From Aquabacterium sp. CECT 9606 (GTDB taxonomy: Bacteria > Pseudomonadota > Gammaproteobacteria > Burkholderiales > Burkholderiaceae_C), in assembly GCF_918741295.1 (NCBI RefSeq), contig NZ_CAKKNB010000002.1, forward strand, positions 496,001 to 560,000: a stretch of DNA of 64,000 bases, written 5' to 3'. The position numbers and the translations under genes are program-made. Below, piece by piece: positions 44,686 to 53,157 of the stretch. The notes under the pieces are model-generated. The model had not been told where the DNA came from, ran no database searches, and was given only the letters and a program-made list of their open reading frames with translations. Positions within the stretch are counted from its first letter, which is position 1. Every line of letters starts with the position of its first letter.

Positions 44686-46803
44686 ATGGTTGCGAGAGAT
44701 GGTGAGTCGACCTTCGGGCCGCCAGGGGGCAAGGGCTTGGTCACGGCGCAAGCGCTGGAAGAGGCGCTGGTGCGCCGAACGTTCTGGTTCCTGGCCGTTT
44801 GCAGTGTCCTCATCCTGATCCCGGTGAAGTTGTCGTGGTTGCTGCAAGGCGGGCGCGTGGTGGGCTTGCTGGGCATCCTGGAGCTGGTGACTGTGCTGTG
44901 GTGCTCGTGGCGGGTCTGGACCAGCCAGACCGGGGCCGCGCGTTTTCTGGGCGTGGGCCTGACCATCATGTACCTGCAGGTGGGGGCGGTGGCCTGGATG
45001 CAAGGTGGCCTGCAGGCGCCCGCCTTGCGCTGGCTGGCCGTGCTGCCCATCATCGCGATCGTGGCCGGCAACCTGCGCCTGGGCTTGGGCTTCTGCGTGG
45101 CCTTCGTCGTGCAAATCCTCGTCATGGCTTTTTACGAGCCACCTTACCTGGCCACCCTGCGGCCCATGGTGTTGCCCAATGCCCATGCGCAAGCCCTGGT
45201 GTCTACCGTGGGCTCGGTGATGTTGTTCTCCGCCTTTGGTTGGATCGCGGTGCGCTGGCGATCACAGGTGCACCAGGTGCTGGAAGCCTCGCACCAGCAG
45301 GCGCAGCGCGGCAGCGAGGCCAAGCAACGCTTCCTGGCCATCATGAGCCACGAGATCCGCACGCCGCTCAATGGCATCGTGGGCACGGCTTCCCTGCTGC
45401 GGCAAAAAAACATGGCGCCCTCCGAACAGCGGCAAATGCTGCACCTGCTGGACCACAGCGCCCAGACGCTGCGCAGCCTGCTCGACGATGTGCTGGACTG
45501 GGCCAAGCTGGAGGCTGGACAGCTCGATGTGCGCCAGGAGCCGGTGCGCTTGCGCGACCTGGTCGTGGACAGCGCCGAGCTGTTCGCCGTCACCGCCTTC
45601 GACAAGGGGCTGGAGCTGACCTACAGCTTCGAGGTTGGCGTACCGTCCTTGCTGTTGGGCGATGAGATGCGCTTGCGCCAGACACTCAACAACCTGGTCT
45701 CCAACGCCGTCAAGTTCACCCGCCAGGGTGGCGTGCATGTGCACCTCGCCACCGAGCCCTCGCCCACCCCGCAGGACGCCCGCGTGTGGGTGCGCATCGG
45801 GGTGCAGGACACCGGCATCGGCATGAACTCGGCCCAGGTGGCCAACCTGTTCCAGCCCTTCACCCAAGCCGACCAATCGACCACGCGGCAGTACGGTGGC
45901 ACCGGGCTGGGCTTGTCCATCAGCCGCGAGCTGGCCCGTTGCATGGGCGGGGACATCGTGGTGTCCAGCCGCGTCGACGTGGGCAGTTGCTTCGTGATCC
46001 GGGTGCCCATGGGCCTGGCCGAGGCCATCACCGACGAGCCGCCAGAGGCCTCCCCTCTGGCGGGCCTGCGCCTGCGCCTGGTGACCGGCAGCCTGGGTCT
46101 GCGCCGGCAAGTCCAGTCCTTGTGCGCTGCGCTGGGCCTGGTGCTGGCGCCTGAGGATGCCAGCGATGCCGAGGTGGACGCCGTGTTGGTCGACGCCGCG
46201 GTGGGGACCCTTGGTGCCCCTGCTGCTGCGGCCTGGTCCTGGGGCGCTCCGGCGCTGCCCAAAGCCCTGGTCTCTTCGGCCATGGACACTGCTCCCGCGC
46301 GTTTGCCCCCCGAGGTGCTTCACCTGTACAAGCCCTTGCGCGGCCAAGCCTTGGCCGATTGGCTCAACGGGACTTTGGCCGCCACGGCCGATCCATTGCC
46401 CAGCACCCGGCCGAGCGCGGCCCTGAAAGTGCTGGTGGCCGAAGACAGCGAGCTCAACCGCACCTTGCTCCGTGAAATGCTGTCCCATTGCAGGGCGACG
46501 GCCGAGCTGGTGGGCACGGGCCTGGCAGCGGTCAAGGCGGTGAAGGCCCGGCGCTTCGACCTCTTGTTGATGGATTACCAGATGCCCGAAATGGATGGTC
46601 TGGCCGCCACCCGCGCGATCCGCCAGCACGAGGCCGAGCATGGCGGCCCCAAGCTGCCCATCGTGCTGATCAGTGGCGAGGTCAGTCTCGATAGCCACGC
46701 CGTGTGGCGGGCCGCCGGCGTCAACCACATCTTGTGCAAGCCCTATGCCTTCGACGAGTTGGCGCGCGTGCTCGCGATGATCACCCCAGTCCCAGCGAAC
46801 TGA
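44686..46803 (+). CDS. Membrane hybrid histidine kinase with degenerate and intact receivers
   Basis: A 705-residue kinase starting at 44686 behind GGAAGGG. About five hydrophobic helices (35-195) precede HisKA with H222 in LAIMSHEIRTPLNG and HATPase with QYGGTGLGLSISREL. Residues about 450-570 look like a worn receiver: the strand LRLRLVTGSLGLRRQ and VDAVLVDAAVG remain but the acidic pocket is lost. The intact receiver follows (about 580-700, Asp in LLLMDYQMPEMDG, Lys in LCKPY). The 3' end overlaps the convergent kinase gene by 23 bases. Confidence 0.91.
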   Translation: MVARDGESTFGPPGGKGLVTAQALEEALVRRTFWFLAVCSVLILIPVKLSWLLQGGRVVGLLGILELVTVLWCSWRVWTSQTGAARFLGVGLTIMYLQVGAVAWMQGGLQAPALRWLAVLPIIAIVAGNLRLGLGFCVAFVVQILVMAFYEPPYLATLRPMVLPNAHAQALVSTVGSVMLFSAFGWIAVRWRSQVHQVLEASHQQAQRGSEAKQRFLAIMSHEIRTPLNGIVGTASLLRQKNMAPSEQRQMLHLLDHSAQTLRSLLDDVLDWAKLEAGQLDVRQEPVRLRDLVVDSAELFAVTAFDKGLELTYSFEVGVPSLLLGDEMRLRQTLNNLVSNAVKFTRQGGVHVHLATEPSPTPQDARVWVRIGVQDTGIGMNSAQVANLFQPFTQADQSTTRQYGGTGLGLSISRELARCMGGDIVVSSRVDVGSCFVIRVPMGLAEAITDEPPEASPLAGLRLRLVTGSLGLRRQVQSLCAALGLVLAPEDASDAEVDAVLVDAAVGTLGAPAAAAWSWGAPALPKALVSSAMDTAPARLPPEVLHLYKPLRGQALADWLNGTLAATADPLPSTRPSAALKVLVAEDSELNRTLLREMLSHCRATAELVGTGLAAVKAVKARRFDLLLMDYQMPEMDGLAATRAIRQHEAEHGGPKLPIVLISGEVSLDSHAVWRAAGVNHILCKPYAFDELARVLAMITPVPAN

Positions 46804-48733
46804 TCATGGACTCGACCGCGCTGGCCAGTGACTCGGCCGCGCCAAAGGCTGCTTCGGGTTGGGTGAGGCAGCGCTCTTCCACATGGCTGGCCAACCAACG
46901 CAGGTCATTGACCAGCAGATTGGCGGCCATGCCCTTGGTGTTGTGCGCGAGCGCGCGCAAGCGGCTCGCATCTTGCCGGGCCGCGGCTTCGCGCAATTGG
47001 CGCGGCAGATCCTGGCTGGTCTCCCGGATGGTCACGAACAGGCGGTCGATGAACTGCGCACCTTGGGGGTAGTGGTTGATCAGCGCCTGCCGATCGATGC
47101 TGAAACCAGTGGCGGGTGCGCTGCGCCGTTCGGGTGCGGCTGGCGACGGCTGCTGCGCATGCTTGGCAATGTTTTTGACCAATTGGTCGATCATGTAGGG
47201 CTTGGTCAGGTAGTCGGTCATGCCCGCGGCCATGCCCTGCTGGCGCGCCACCTCGAAGGCGTGTGCGGTCAGACCGATGATGGGCAGGTTGGGGGCCATG
47301 GCCCTGATCTGGCGCGTGGCCTCGTAGCCGTCCATGACAGGCATTTCGATGTCGCACAGCATCACGTCAAACACCTGGCCTGCGCGCACCTGCGCGACGG
47401 CCAAGGCGCCGTTGTCCACGCAGTTGATGAGGGCGCCTTCCGCGGCCAGCAAGTCGTTCAGCACCATCTGGTTCACCGGGTGGTCTTCTGCCACCAACAC
47501 CCTCAGGCCCGACAGCCGGGGCCCGCTGGCAGCGGTCTGCTCTGGCACTTGCGCCGGGGGGGCGATCGTGCGCAAGGGTTGGCCGTCATGCAGCGCACCC
47601 ACCACGGGCAGGTTGATCTCGAACGTGCTGCCCTGGCCGGGCGCGCTCTGGACGCGGATGTGGCCACCCATGATGTCCACCAGACGCTTGCAGATCGACA
47701 GGCCCAGGCCCGTGCCGCCAATGCAGCGCGTGCGGGTGCGGGTGCCATCGCCTTGCACGAAAGGTTGGAACAAGTGGGACTGCACCTCGGGCGACATGCC
47801 GATGCCGGTGTCCTTCACCTGCAGGACCAACCATTGGGCCTGGCCCTCCACGCGCAAGGTCACGCTGCCATGCTCGGTGAACTTCACGGCATTGCTCAGC
47901 AGGTTGATCAGCAACTGCATGATGCGCAGTTCGTCGCCTTGAAACGAGTGGGGCACGCGCAGCCCTTGTTCCATGCGCAAGGTCAGGCCCTTGGCCCGCG
48001 CTCGTGCCGCCACCATGTTCATGGCCTGCTCGATGACCTGGGCCAAATCGACGCGGTCAGCTTCCAGCACGATCTTGCCGGCCTCGATCTTGGAAAAATC
48101 CAGCACGTCGTTGACCAATGCCAACAGGTGCTGGCCCGACTCCAGGATGTCCTTGAAGGTCTGGGCTGCGCGCGGGTCGGTGGTGGCCCGTTCGCCCACC
48201 TGGGCCAGCCCCAGCACCGCGTGCAGCGGGGTGCGGATCTCGTGGCTCATGCTGGCCAGGAAATCGCTCTTGGCCTGGCTGGCCGCCTCGGCTTTTTCCT
48301 CGGCCAGCTTGATCTGCGTGATGTCGAAGATCATGGCGAAATAGCCTTTGACCTGGCCCTCGACCATGTCGGGCACCAGGTGCAGTTGCACGTACTGGTC
48401 GCCCACCGAATTGGGCATGCGCACCACGCGTTCAAAGCGCTGGGGCTCACCCCGCAGCACGGCCTCGATGTGGTGTCGGTCCAGCTCGAAGCTTTCTTCG
48501 CCGATGACTTCGGTCAGCCGTTTGCCGGTGATGTCTTCACGCGACGGGCCCAGCCAGTCCAGATAGGCGCGGTTGCAAAAGCGGTTGCACAGATCCTGGT
48601 CCCAGTAACTGACACGGCCCGGGATGCCGTCCAGGATGGAGCGCAGCTGTCGCTTGCGTTCGGTGAGTTGTTCCAGCGTGGCTTGAAGTTGTTGCGCAGA
48701 GGCTGCCGCCTCCAGGTGAACTGCTGAATCCAT
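46781..48733 (-). CDS. PAS hybrid histidine kinase with receiver and HPt domains
   Basis: From the ATG at 48733 (GGGAG upstream) the protein has 650 residues. The frame extends further upstream, but with unconvincing sequence. A PAS domain (about 28-145) leads to HisKA with H164 in LASMSHEIRTPLHAV and HATPase (IGGTGLGLSICKRL). The receiver (about 410-530) has its Asp in DVMLCDIEMPVMDG, and a C-terminal HPt (about 550-645) has its His in RALAHNTKGMAANL. It carries all steps of a His-Asp-His relay except the final regulator. It could serve as HPt donor for other kinases here. Confidence 0.92.
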   Translation of the reverse strand: MDSAVHLEAAASAQQLQATLEQLTERKRQLRSILDGIPGRVSYWDQDLCNRFCNRAYLDWLGPSREDITGKRLTEVIGEESFELDRHHIEAVLRGEPQRFERVVRMPNSVGDQYVQLHLVPDMVEGQVKGYFAMIFDITQIKLAEEKAEAASQAKSDFLASMSHEIRTPLHAVLGLAQVGERATTDPRAAQTFKDILESGQHLLALVNDVLDFSKIEAGKIVLEADRVDLAQVIEQAMNMVAARARAKGLTLRMEQGLRVPHSFQGDELRIMQLLINLLSNAVKFTEHGSVTLRVEGQAQWLVLQVKDTGIGMSPEVQSHLFQPFVQGDGTRTRTRCIGGTGLGLSICKRLVDIMGGHIRVQSAPGQGSTFEINLPVVGALHDGQPLRTIAPPAQVPEQTAASGPRLSGLRVLVAEDHPVNQMVLNDLLAAEGALINCVDNGALAVAQVRAGQVFDVMLCDIEMPVMDGYEATRQIRAMAPNLPIIGLTAHAFEVARQQGMAAGMTDYLTKPYMIDQLVKNIAKHAQQPSPAAPERRSAPATGFSIDRQALINHYPQGAQFIDRLFVTIRETSQDLPRQLREAAARQDASRLRALAHNTKGMAANLLVNDLRWLASHVEERCLTQPEAAFGAAESLASAVESMISSLGLG

Positions 48734-48852
48734 GCTGGTGTTCTCCCCAGGTCCGTCGTCATCAGGCACCGCGCCAAGCGCGTGTTGGTCCACCAGTATG
48801 GACCGGCTGTTGATCGCCTGCAAGTCGGCCTGTGTTCCCCAAAACGACAAAT

Positions 48853-48877
48853 GCCGACGATGAAATCCATCGTCGGC
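48853..48877 (-). terminator. Probable terminator downstream of the outer-membrane barrel gene
   Basis: A perfect 10-bp stem (GCCGACGATG at 48853-48862, CATCGTCGGC at 48868-48877) with a 5-base loop. Read on the - strand it is followed by ATTTGTCGTTTT. It lies about 110 bases after the stop of the barrel gene and upstream of the PAS hybrid kinase gene. The T-tract is interrupted, so efficiency may be moderate. A second hairpin (48942-48948 with 48961-48967) lies between it and the barrel gene. Confidence 0.6.
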
Positions 48878-48986
48878 ACCGGGGTTCACACCCTGCCCTT
48901 GTGAAGGCCTTTATCGGTGTCCGATGAAAAGCCGGGGCGGTGCCAGCCTGCGGTGAAGCGGGCTGGCCATTCCTTGCTCGAAACGG

Positions 48987-49667
48987 TCAGTAGCGGTAGC
49001 TCACGCCCACGCTGAGTTGGGGGATGAAGCGGATGTCGCCCACGTCATCGCGCAGCTTCTGGGTTTGGGCGTCCACGTCGGCCTGCGTCACCACGCCGGG
49101 GTGGTTGGCCACCACGTTCTGTGTGGTGGTGAGCTTGGCCTTGCCGATCATCACGCCCAGGTCGGCCACGAAGCCCAGGCCTTGCTCGCGTGCTTGGTGG
49201 CCCCAACCCACACCCAGGTAGGGCATGACGCGGGGAAACTTCAGCTCGGCGTTGAAGTAGTCAGCGGCTGTGGGCACGAGGGTCTGGCTGCCCACGGTCA
49301 CCGGGGTGGTGCCGTCAAACTGTGATTTCAGGCTGAGCCTGGTGCGGTTGAAGGTCAGGCCGGTGCTCAGGCGAAAGCCGCCTTGCATGGGAAAGTAGTC
49401 GGCGAACAAGACCAGGCGCTGCGCCTTGATCGTGCCTTGGTAGGTGATGCCCGATTCGGTGAACTGGCGGTTCAGGCTGCCCAACGTGGCCACGTCGCCG
49501 CGCAGTCCCCATTGGCTGTTCACCGTGTGCGCGTAACCCAGCATCACGCCCGGCACGCCCACATTGGCGTAAGACTCGCCAGCGTGGGCGGTGGTGGTGC
49601 TCAGGCCCGCCGCAAGGGTGGGCAGTGTGACGATCAATGCCAAAGTCAAGCGGCGGGTCAGGGTCAT
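48987..49667 (-). CDS. Outer-membrane beta-barrel protein
   Basis: A 226-residue protein with a signal peptide (MTLTRRLTLALIVTLPTLAAG, cut near TAHA/G at about residue 29). Alternating strands end in the aromatic C-terminal residue of SVGVSYRY, as expected for an eight-strand barrel assembled by the Bam complex. Repeated aromatic strand motifs such as GVMLGYAHTVNSQWGLRGDV and VMPYLGVGWGHQ resemble small OmpA/OmpW-type barrels. Function unknown. It is a single gene. Confidence 0.8.
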   Translation of the reverse strand: MTLTRRLTLALIVTLPTLAAGLSTTTAHAGESYANVGVPGVMLGYAHTVNSQWGLRGDVATLGSLNRQFTESGITYQGTIKAQRLVLFADYFPMQGGFRLSTGLTFNRTRLSLKSQFDGTTPVTVGSQTLVPTAADYFNAELKFPRVMPYLGVGWGHQAREQGLGFVADLGVMIGKAKLTTTQNVVANHPGVVTQADVDAQTQKLRDDVGDIRFIPQLSVGVSYRY

Positions 49668-49779
49668 GGGGCCTCGTCCTGTGTGTTGTCAACCTAGCCT
49701 GCTAATGTAGGCAGGATCTGCATCCGGCCAACGCCGCTGAACTCGTGCAAAAACAGGCCTTATCCCGAGAGTCAAGGAT

Positions 49780-50787
49780 TCAGGCGCTGCACTGGTCTCT
49801 GTAAGCCGAGGGGGCCACGCCCTCCCAACGCTTGAAGGCGCGCCGGAAGTTGGCCTGGTCGTTGTAGCCCAGGCTGTAGGCGATCTCCTGGATCGACAGT
49901 TGCTGGCCTTTCAGGTGCTGCACGGCCAGCATGTGGCGAACCTCTTCGAGGAGGTCGTGGTAGGAGCTGCCTTCATCCAGCAGCCGCCGGTGCAGCGTGC
50001 GCGGCGTCAGGTGGAAGAGCCGCGCCGTGACCTGCAGCGAAGGGAAGCCGTTCTGCCGCTCCAGCAGGATGCGCCGGACTCGGGCGCTCATCGACGTTTG
50101 CTCGGCGCGCTTGTCGAGCTCACGCTGGCAGATGCGCGCGGCTTCTTCAAAACTGGCCGGGTCGGCCGTGCTCAGCGGCTCATCGAGCACGTGCACGGGC
50201 ACCGCGAAGCCGGTCCATGATTGGCCGTAGTGAACTTCGCACTTGAACATGTCCCTGGCCAGGGACGCATGCTCAGGTTCGGGGATGCTGAAGCAGACCC
50301 GCGTGACCTGGCATTGGCCCATGGTGATGTGGTCGAGCAGGTTCTTGACCGTCAACACGATGGCCTCCATCACGGCGGTTTCGATCTCGCCCATGGGGTG
50401 CGTCGGCTCGAAGATGAGCTCCAGTTCGCCATCCCGGATGCGGTGACTGACCGACACCAGCGTGGTCCGCACGCCAATGAAGCGCTCGAACAGGTCCATG
50501 GCCTGGCGCAGGGTGCCGCTGTTCATCGCGGCATAACCCAGCATGCCGTGCGTGTTGATGCGCAGGCGTTCGCCGACCAGCAGGCCCAGGGCCGGTTCAT
50601 TCGTGATCCGCAAGCCCTCGCTCATCAGGCGCTGGAAGGTCTGGTAGCTCAGGCCCCGCGTGGAGTCGGCCAGATCGGCCTCGGTCAGGCCAGCCTGGGC
50701 CAGCCAGTGCGGGACGTCGATGTTCATCCCCGCCACCAGTTCGGCGATGAGTCGGACGTAGTGAACGGGGAGCGAGAAATCTGGCAC
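49780..50787 (-). CDS. AraC-family transcriptional regulator
   Basis: About 335 residues from the GTG at 50787 (VPDFSLPVHYVRLIAEL); a longer frame begins at a TTG (50829). The Arabinose_bd-type N-terminal domain (about 10-200) is followed by the AraC double helix-turn-helix (about 235-335), with LHRRLLDEGSSYHDLLEEVR and IAYSLGYNDQANFRRAFKRWEG. It resembles the AlkR/OruR type that controls neighbouring catabolic genes. It is divergent from the hydroxylase operon, and TGTCAAT direct repeats lie between them. The TTG start would place those repeats inside the coding sequence, which favours the GTG. Confidence 0.88.
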   Translation of the reverse strand: MPDFSLPVHYVRLIAELVAGMNIDVPHWLAQAGLTEADLADSTRGLSYQTFQRLMSEGLRITNEPALGLLVGERLRINTHGMLGYAAMNSGTLRQAMDLFERFIGVRTTLVSVSHRIRDGELELIFEPTHPMGEIETAVMEAIVLTVKNLLDHITMGQCQVTRVCFSIPEPEHASLARDMFKCEVHYGQSWTGFAVPVHVLDEPLSTADPASFEEAARICQRELDKRAEQTSMSARVRRILLERQNGFPSLQVTARLFHLTPRTLHRRLLDEGSSYHDLLEEVRHMLAVQHLKGQQLSIQEIAYSLGYNDQANFRRAFKRWEGVAPSAYRDQCSA

Positions 50788-50795
50788 CGGCGAAT

Positions 50796-50831
50796 TGTCA
50801 ATAAATGACCTGTGAATGTCAATCCGCAACC
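50796..50831. promoter_or_regulatory. Tandem direct repeats 21 bp apart, likely AraC-type operator
   Basis: TGTCAAT occurs at 50796-50802 and again at 50817-50823, exactly 21 bases apart. Each copy is followed five bases later by ACC, so the shared pattern is TGTCAAT-N5-ACC. Two sites on the same DNA face at this spacing are the classic binding layout of AraC/XylS regulators. They lie between the divergent regulator and reductase genes. A possible -10 (TACCAT, 50855-50860) for the reductase-hydroxylase operon follows at a suitable distance. Confidence 0.65.
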
Positions 50832-50908
50832 TCGTGCGAAAGGCGTGGGATTTTTACCATCCACCCATCGTCAGCCATGGTGCCGACCCCAGTGTCCGCC
50901 GAGGAACC

Positions 50909-51940
50909 ATGTTTTCATTTTTCTCACGCAAAGGCCCGGTCACCGCGCACATCAACGCGGTGCCGGTCACGGTCAACCCCAAGGAGACCCTGCTGCAGGC
51001 CGCATTGCGCCAGGGCATCGACTTCCCGCACAGCTGCCGGGTCGGGGGCTGCGCCTCGTGCAAGTGCAAGCTGGTCGAAGGCAAGGTCAAGGAGCTGACC
51101 CAGACCAGCTACATCCTGTCCGACGAAGACCTGGACCAGGGCTACATCCTGGCCTGCCAGAGCGTGCCACAGGGCGATGTGCGCATCGAGGTGGACCTGT
51201 CCGCCCAGGCCGCCAAGCGCCGTGTCGAGGGCCGGGTCATCGGCCAGGACCGGCTCACCAGCGACATCGTCCGCCTGCGTGTGCAGCTGGACGAATCCTT
51301 GCCCTACAAGGCGGGTCAGTTCGCCAACATCGGCATCGCTTCCCAGCCTGGCGTGAGCCGCAGCTACTCGTTCGCCACCGCGGTTCAGCCCGATGCGCAA
51401 GTGAGCTTCTTCGTGCGCAAGGTGCCCGACGGCCAGTTCTCGTCCCTGATCAATGACGCCAATGTGCTGGGCCAGGCCATGAGCATCGAAGGCCCGATGG
51501 GCGACTTCTGGTTGCGCCCGGCCGAGGCCCCTTTGTTGCTGATCGCGGGTGGCAGCGGCCTGGCCCCTGTGCTGGCCATGTTGCAAGACGCGCTGGACAA
51601 CGGTGTGAGCCGCCCGGTGACCCTGCTGTTTGGCGCCCGCCGCGAGGGCGACCTTTATGCCCTCGACACGATCCAGACCATCGCGCGCCAATGGCCCGCG
51701 GAGTTCCGCTTCGTGCCGGTGTTGTCGGAAGAGCCTGAGGGCTCCAGCTGGCCAGGCCTGCGCGGCCTGGTGACCGGCCAGGTCGCCACGCACCTCCAGG
51801 AGGGGGCCCATGCTTACCTGTGCGGCCCACCCGCCATGATCGACAGCGCCGTGAACATCCTGCGTGACCACGGCGTGCCGCGCGACCACATCCACGCAGA
51901 CCGATTCACCACCCAGCAAGACGTTCTCGTCACCGCCTGA
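50909..51940 (+). CDS. 2Fe-2S/FAD/NAD(P)H oxidoreductase, XylA-like electron donor
   Basis: A 343-residue reductase, started at 50909 behind GAGG. The plant-type [2Fe-2S] domain (about 1-95) has C43, C48, C51 and C83. The FAD domain has RSYSFATAV and the NAD domain has LLLIAGGSGLAPVLAML. It carries electrons from NAD(P)H straight to a membrane oxygenase, as XylA does for XylM (family knowledge). The hydroxylase gene starts 13 bases downstream, so the pair probably replaces the rubredoxin system used by classic AlkB. Confidence 0.93.
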   Translation: MFSFFSRKGPVTAHINAVPVTVNPKETLLQAALRQGIDFPHSCRVGGCASCKCKLVEGKVKELTQTSYILSDEDLDQGYILACQSVPQGDVRIEVDLSAQAAKRRVEGRVIGQDRLTSDIVRLRVQLDESLPYKAGQFANIGIASQPGVSRSYSFATAVQPDAQVSFFVRKVPDGQFSSLINDANVLGQAMSIEGPMGDFWLRPAEAPLLLIAGGSGLAPVLAMLQDALDNGVSRPVTLLFGARREGDLYALDTIQTIARQWPAEFRFVPVLSEEPEGSSWPGLRGLVTGQVATHLQEGAHAYLCGPPAMIDSAVNILRDHGVPRDHIHADRFTTQQDVLVTA

Positions 51941-51953
51941 AAGCACCACCACC

Positions 51954-53156
51954 ATGATGTTCTTTCACTACCTCAAGTACTTCCTCTTCCACGCGATCGG
52001 CTTGTTCTCGCTCGCCTTGCTGCTCGCGGGCGGCGCCTACATCACGGCCGGTGTGTTTGTCGTGCTGGCCGTCTACCTGATTGGCGATGGCCTGTTGGGC
52101 GACGACACCTCCACGCCCAAGTTCAAGCACCCCGGCATCCTGACCGTGCAGTTGTGGATGGCTTTGCCACTGCTCTCGCTGATCGTGTTCACGGCCGTCT
52201 GGTCCGTCAGTGCTGGCGATCCCTTCGGGTATGGCGCTTTCGTCACCCAGCTCACCGGCTATGACGTCATTGCCGCGCGGGATGCCACCTTCTGGGCGCA
52301 CCGCATCTCCATCTGGCTGGGCGCTGGCCTGATGATCGGCATGATCGGCACGATCACTGCCCACGAACTGACGCACCGCACCTGGGACCCGGTCTCGATG
52401 TTCATCGGCCGCTGGCTGCTGGCCTTCAGCTTCGACACCATCTTCGCGATCGAACATGTGTATGGCCACCACCGCTACGTGTCGACCAAGGAAGACCCGG
52501 CCACGGCGCCGCGCGGACGCAATGTCTATACCCACATCGTGGCGTCGACCATCAAGGGCAACATCAGCGCGTGGAACATCGAGGCCAAGCGCCTCAAGCG
52601 TGCTGGCCAGGGCCTGTTCTCATGGCACAACGCCGTGATCCGTGGCCACGGCATGAGCCTGCTGCTGGTGGCCGCCGCTTATGCCATCGGTGGCTGGGCC
52701 GGTGCGGGCTTCTTCGTGGCCTGTGCGCTGTGGGGCAAGTCGCTGCTGGAGATCGTCAACTACATGGAGCACTACGGCATGGTGCGTGACCCGGCTACGC
52801 CAGTGCAGCCCCGCCACTCCTGGAACACCAACAAGCGCATCAGCTCTTGGGCCATGTTCAACCTGACCCGCCACTCGCACCACCACGCCCAAGGCGAAGT
52901 GCCGTATCAGGACCTCAAGCCTTTCCCCGATGCCCCGATGATGGTCAACGGTTACCTGACCACCATCATGGTGGCCATGCTGCCGCCGCTGTGGCACAAG
53001 CTGATGACCCCCAAAGTGCTGGCCTGGGACCGCGACTACGCCAGCCCCCGCGAACGCCAGCTGGCCGCCGAGGCCAATGCCGCCAGCGGTATTCCAGAGA
53101 TGATGGCCATGGCGGCCAGGCAGCAGTCCGGTGAGCGGATCAAGACGGCGGCCTGA
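51954..53156 (+). CDS. AlkB/XylM-like membrane non-heme diiron hydroxylase
   Basis: A 400-residue integral membrane oxygenase with about six hydrophobic helices. The histidine boxes are HELTH (137-141), EHVYGHH (167-173) and RHSHHH (306-311), plus the HYG motif in NYMEHYGMVR (H273). These ligate the diiron centre. Box 2 reads EHVYGHH instead of the EHNRGHH of typical alkane hydroxylases, so alkanes, alkyl aromatics or other hydrophobic compounds are all possible. There is no fused rubredoxin. It converges with xthA (1 base apart). Confidence 0.9.
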   Translation: MMFFHYLKYFLFHAIGLFSLALLLAGGAYITAGVFVVLAVYLIGDGLLGDDTSTPKFKHPGILTVQLWMALPLLSLIVFTAVWSVSAGDPFGYGAFVTQLTGYDVIAARDATFWAHRISIWLGAGLMIGMIGTITAHELTHRTWDPVSMFIGRWLLAFSFDTIFAIEHVYGHHRYVSTKEDPATAPRGRNVYTHIVASTIKGNISAWNIEAKRLKRAGQGLFSWHNAVIRGHGMSLLLVAAAYAIGGWAGAGFFVACALWGKSLLEIVNYMEHYGMVRDPATPVQPRHSWNTNKRISSWAMFNLTRHSHHHAQGEVPYQDLKPFPDAPMMVNGYLTTIMVAMLPPLWHKLMTPKVLAWDRDYASPRERQLAAEANAASGIPEMMAMAARQQSGERIKTAA

Positions 53157-53157
53157 G

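Noticed and set aside
48734-48889. N-terminal extension of the PAS hybrid kinase
   Set aside because: The in-frame extension contains the terminator hairpin and low-quality sequence; the ATG at 48733 has a ribosome site.
48942-48967. GCCAGCC/GGCTGGC hairpin after the barrel gene
   Set aside because: No T-tract follows on either strand; the hairpin at 48853-48877 is the better terminator.
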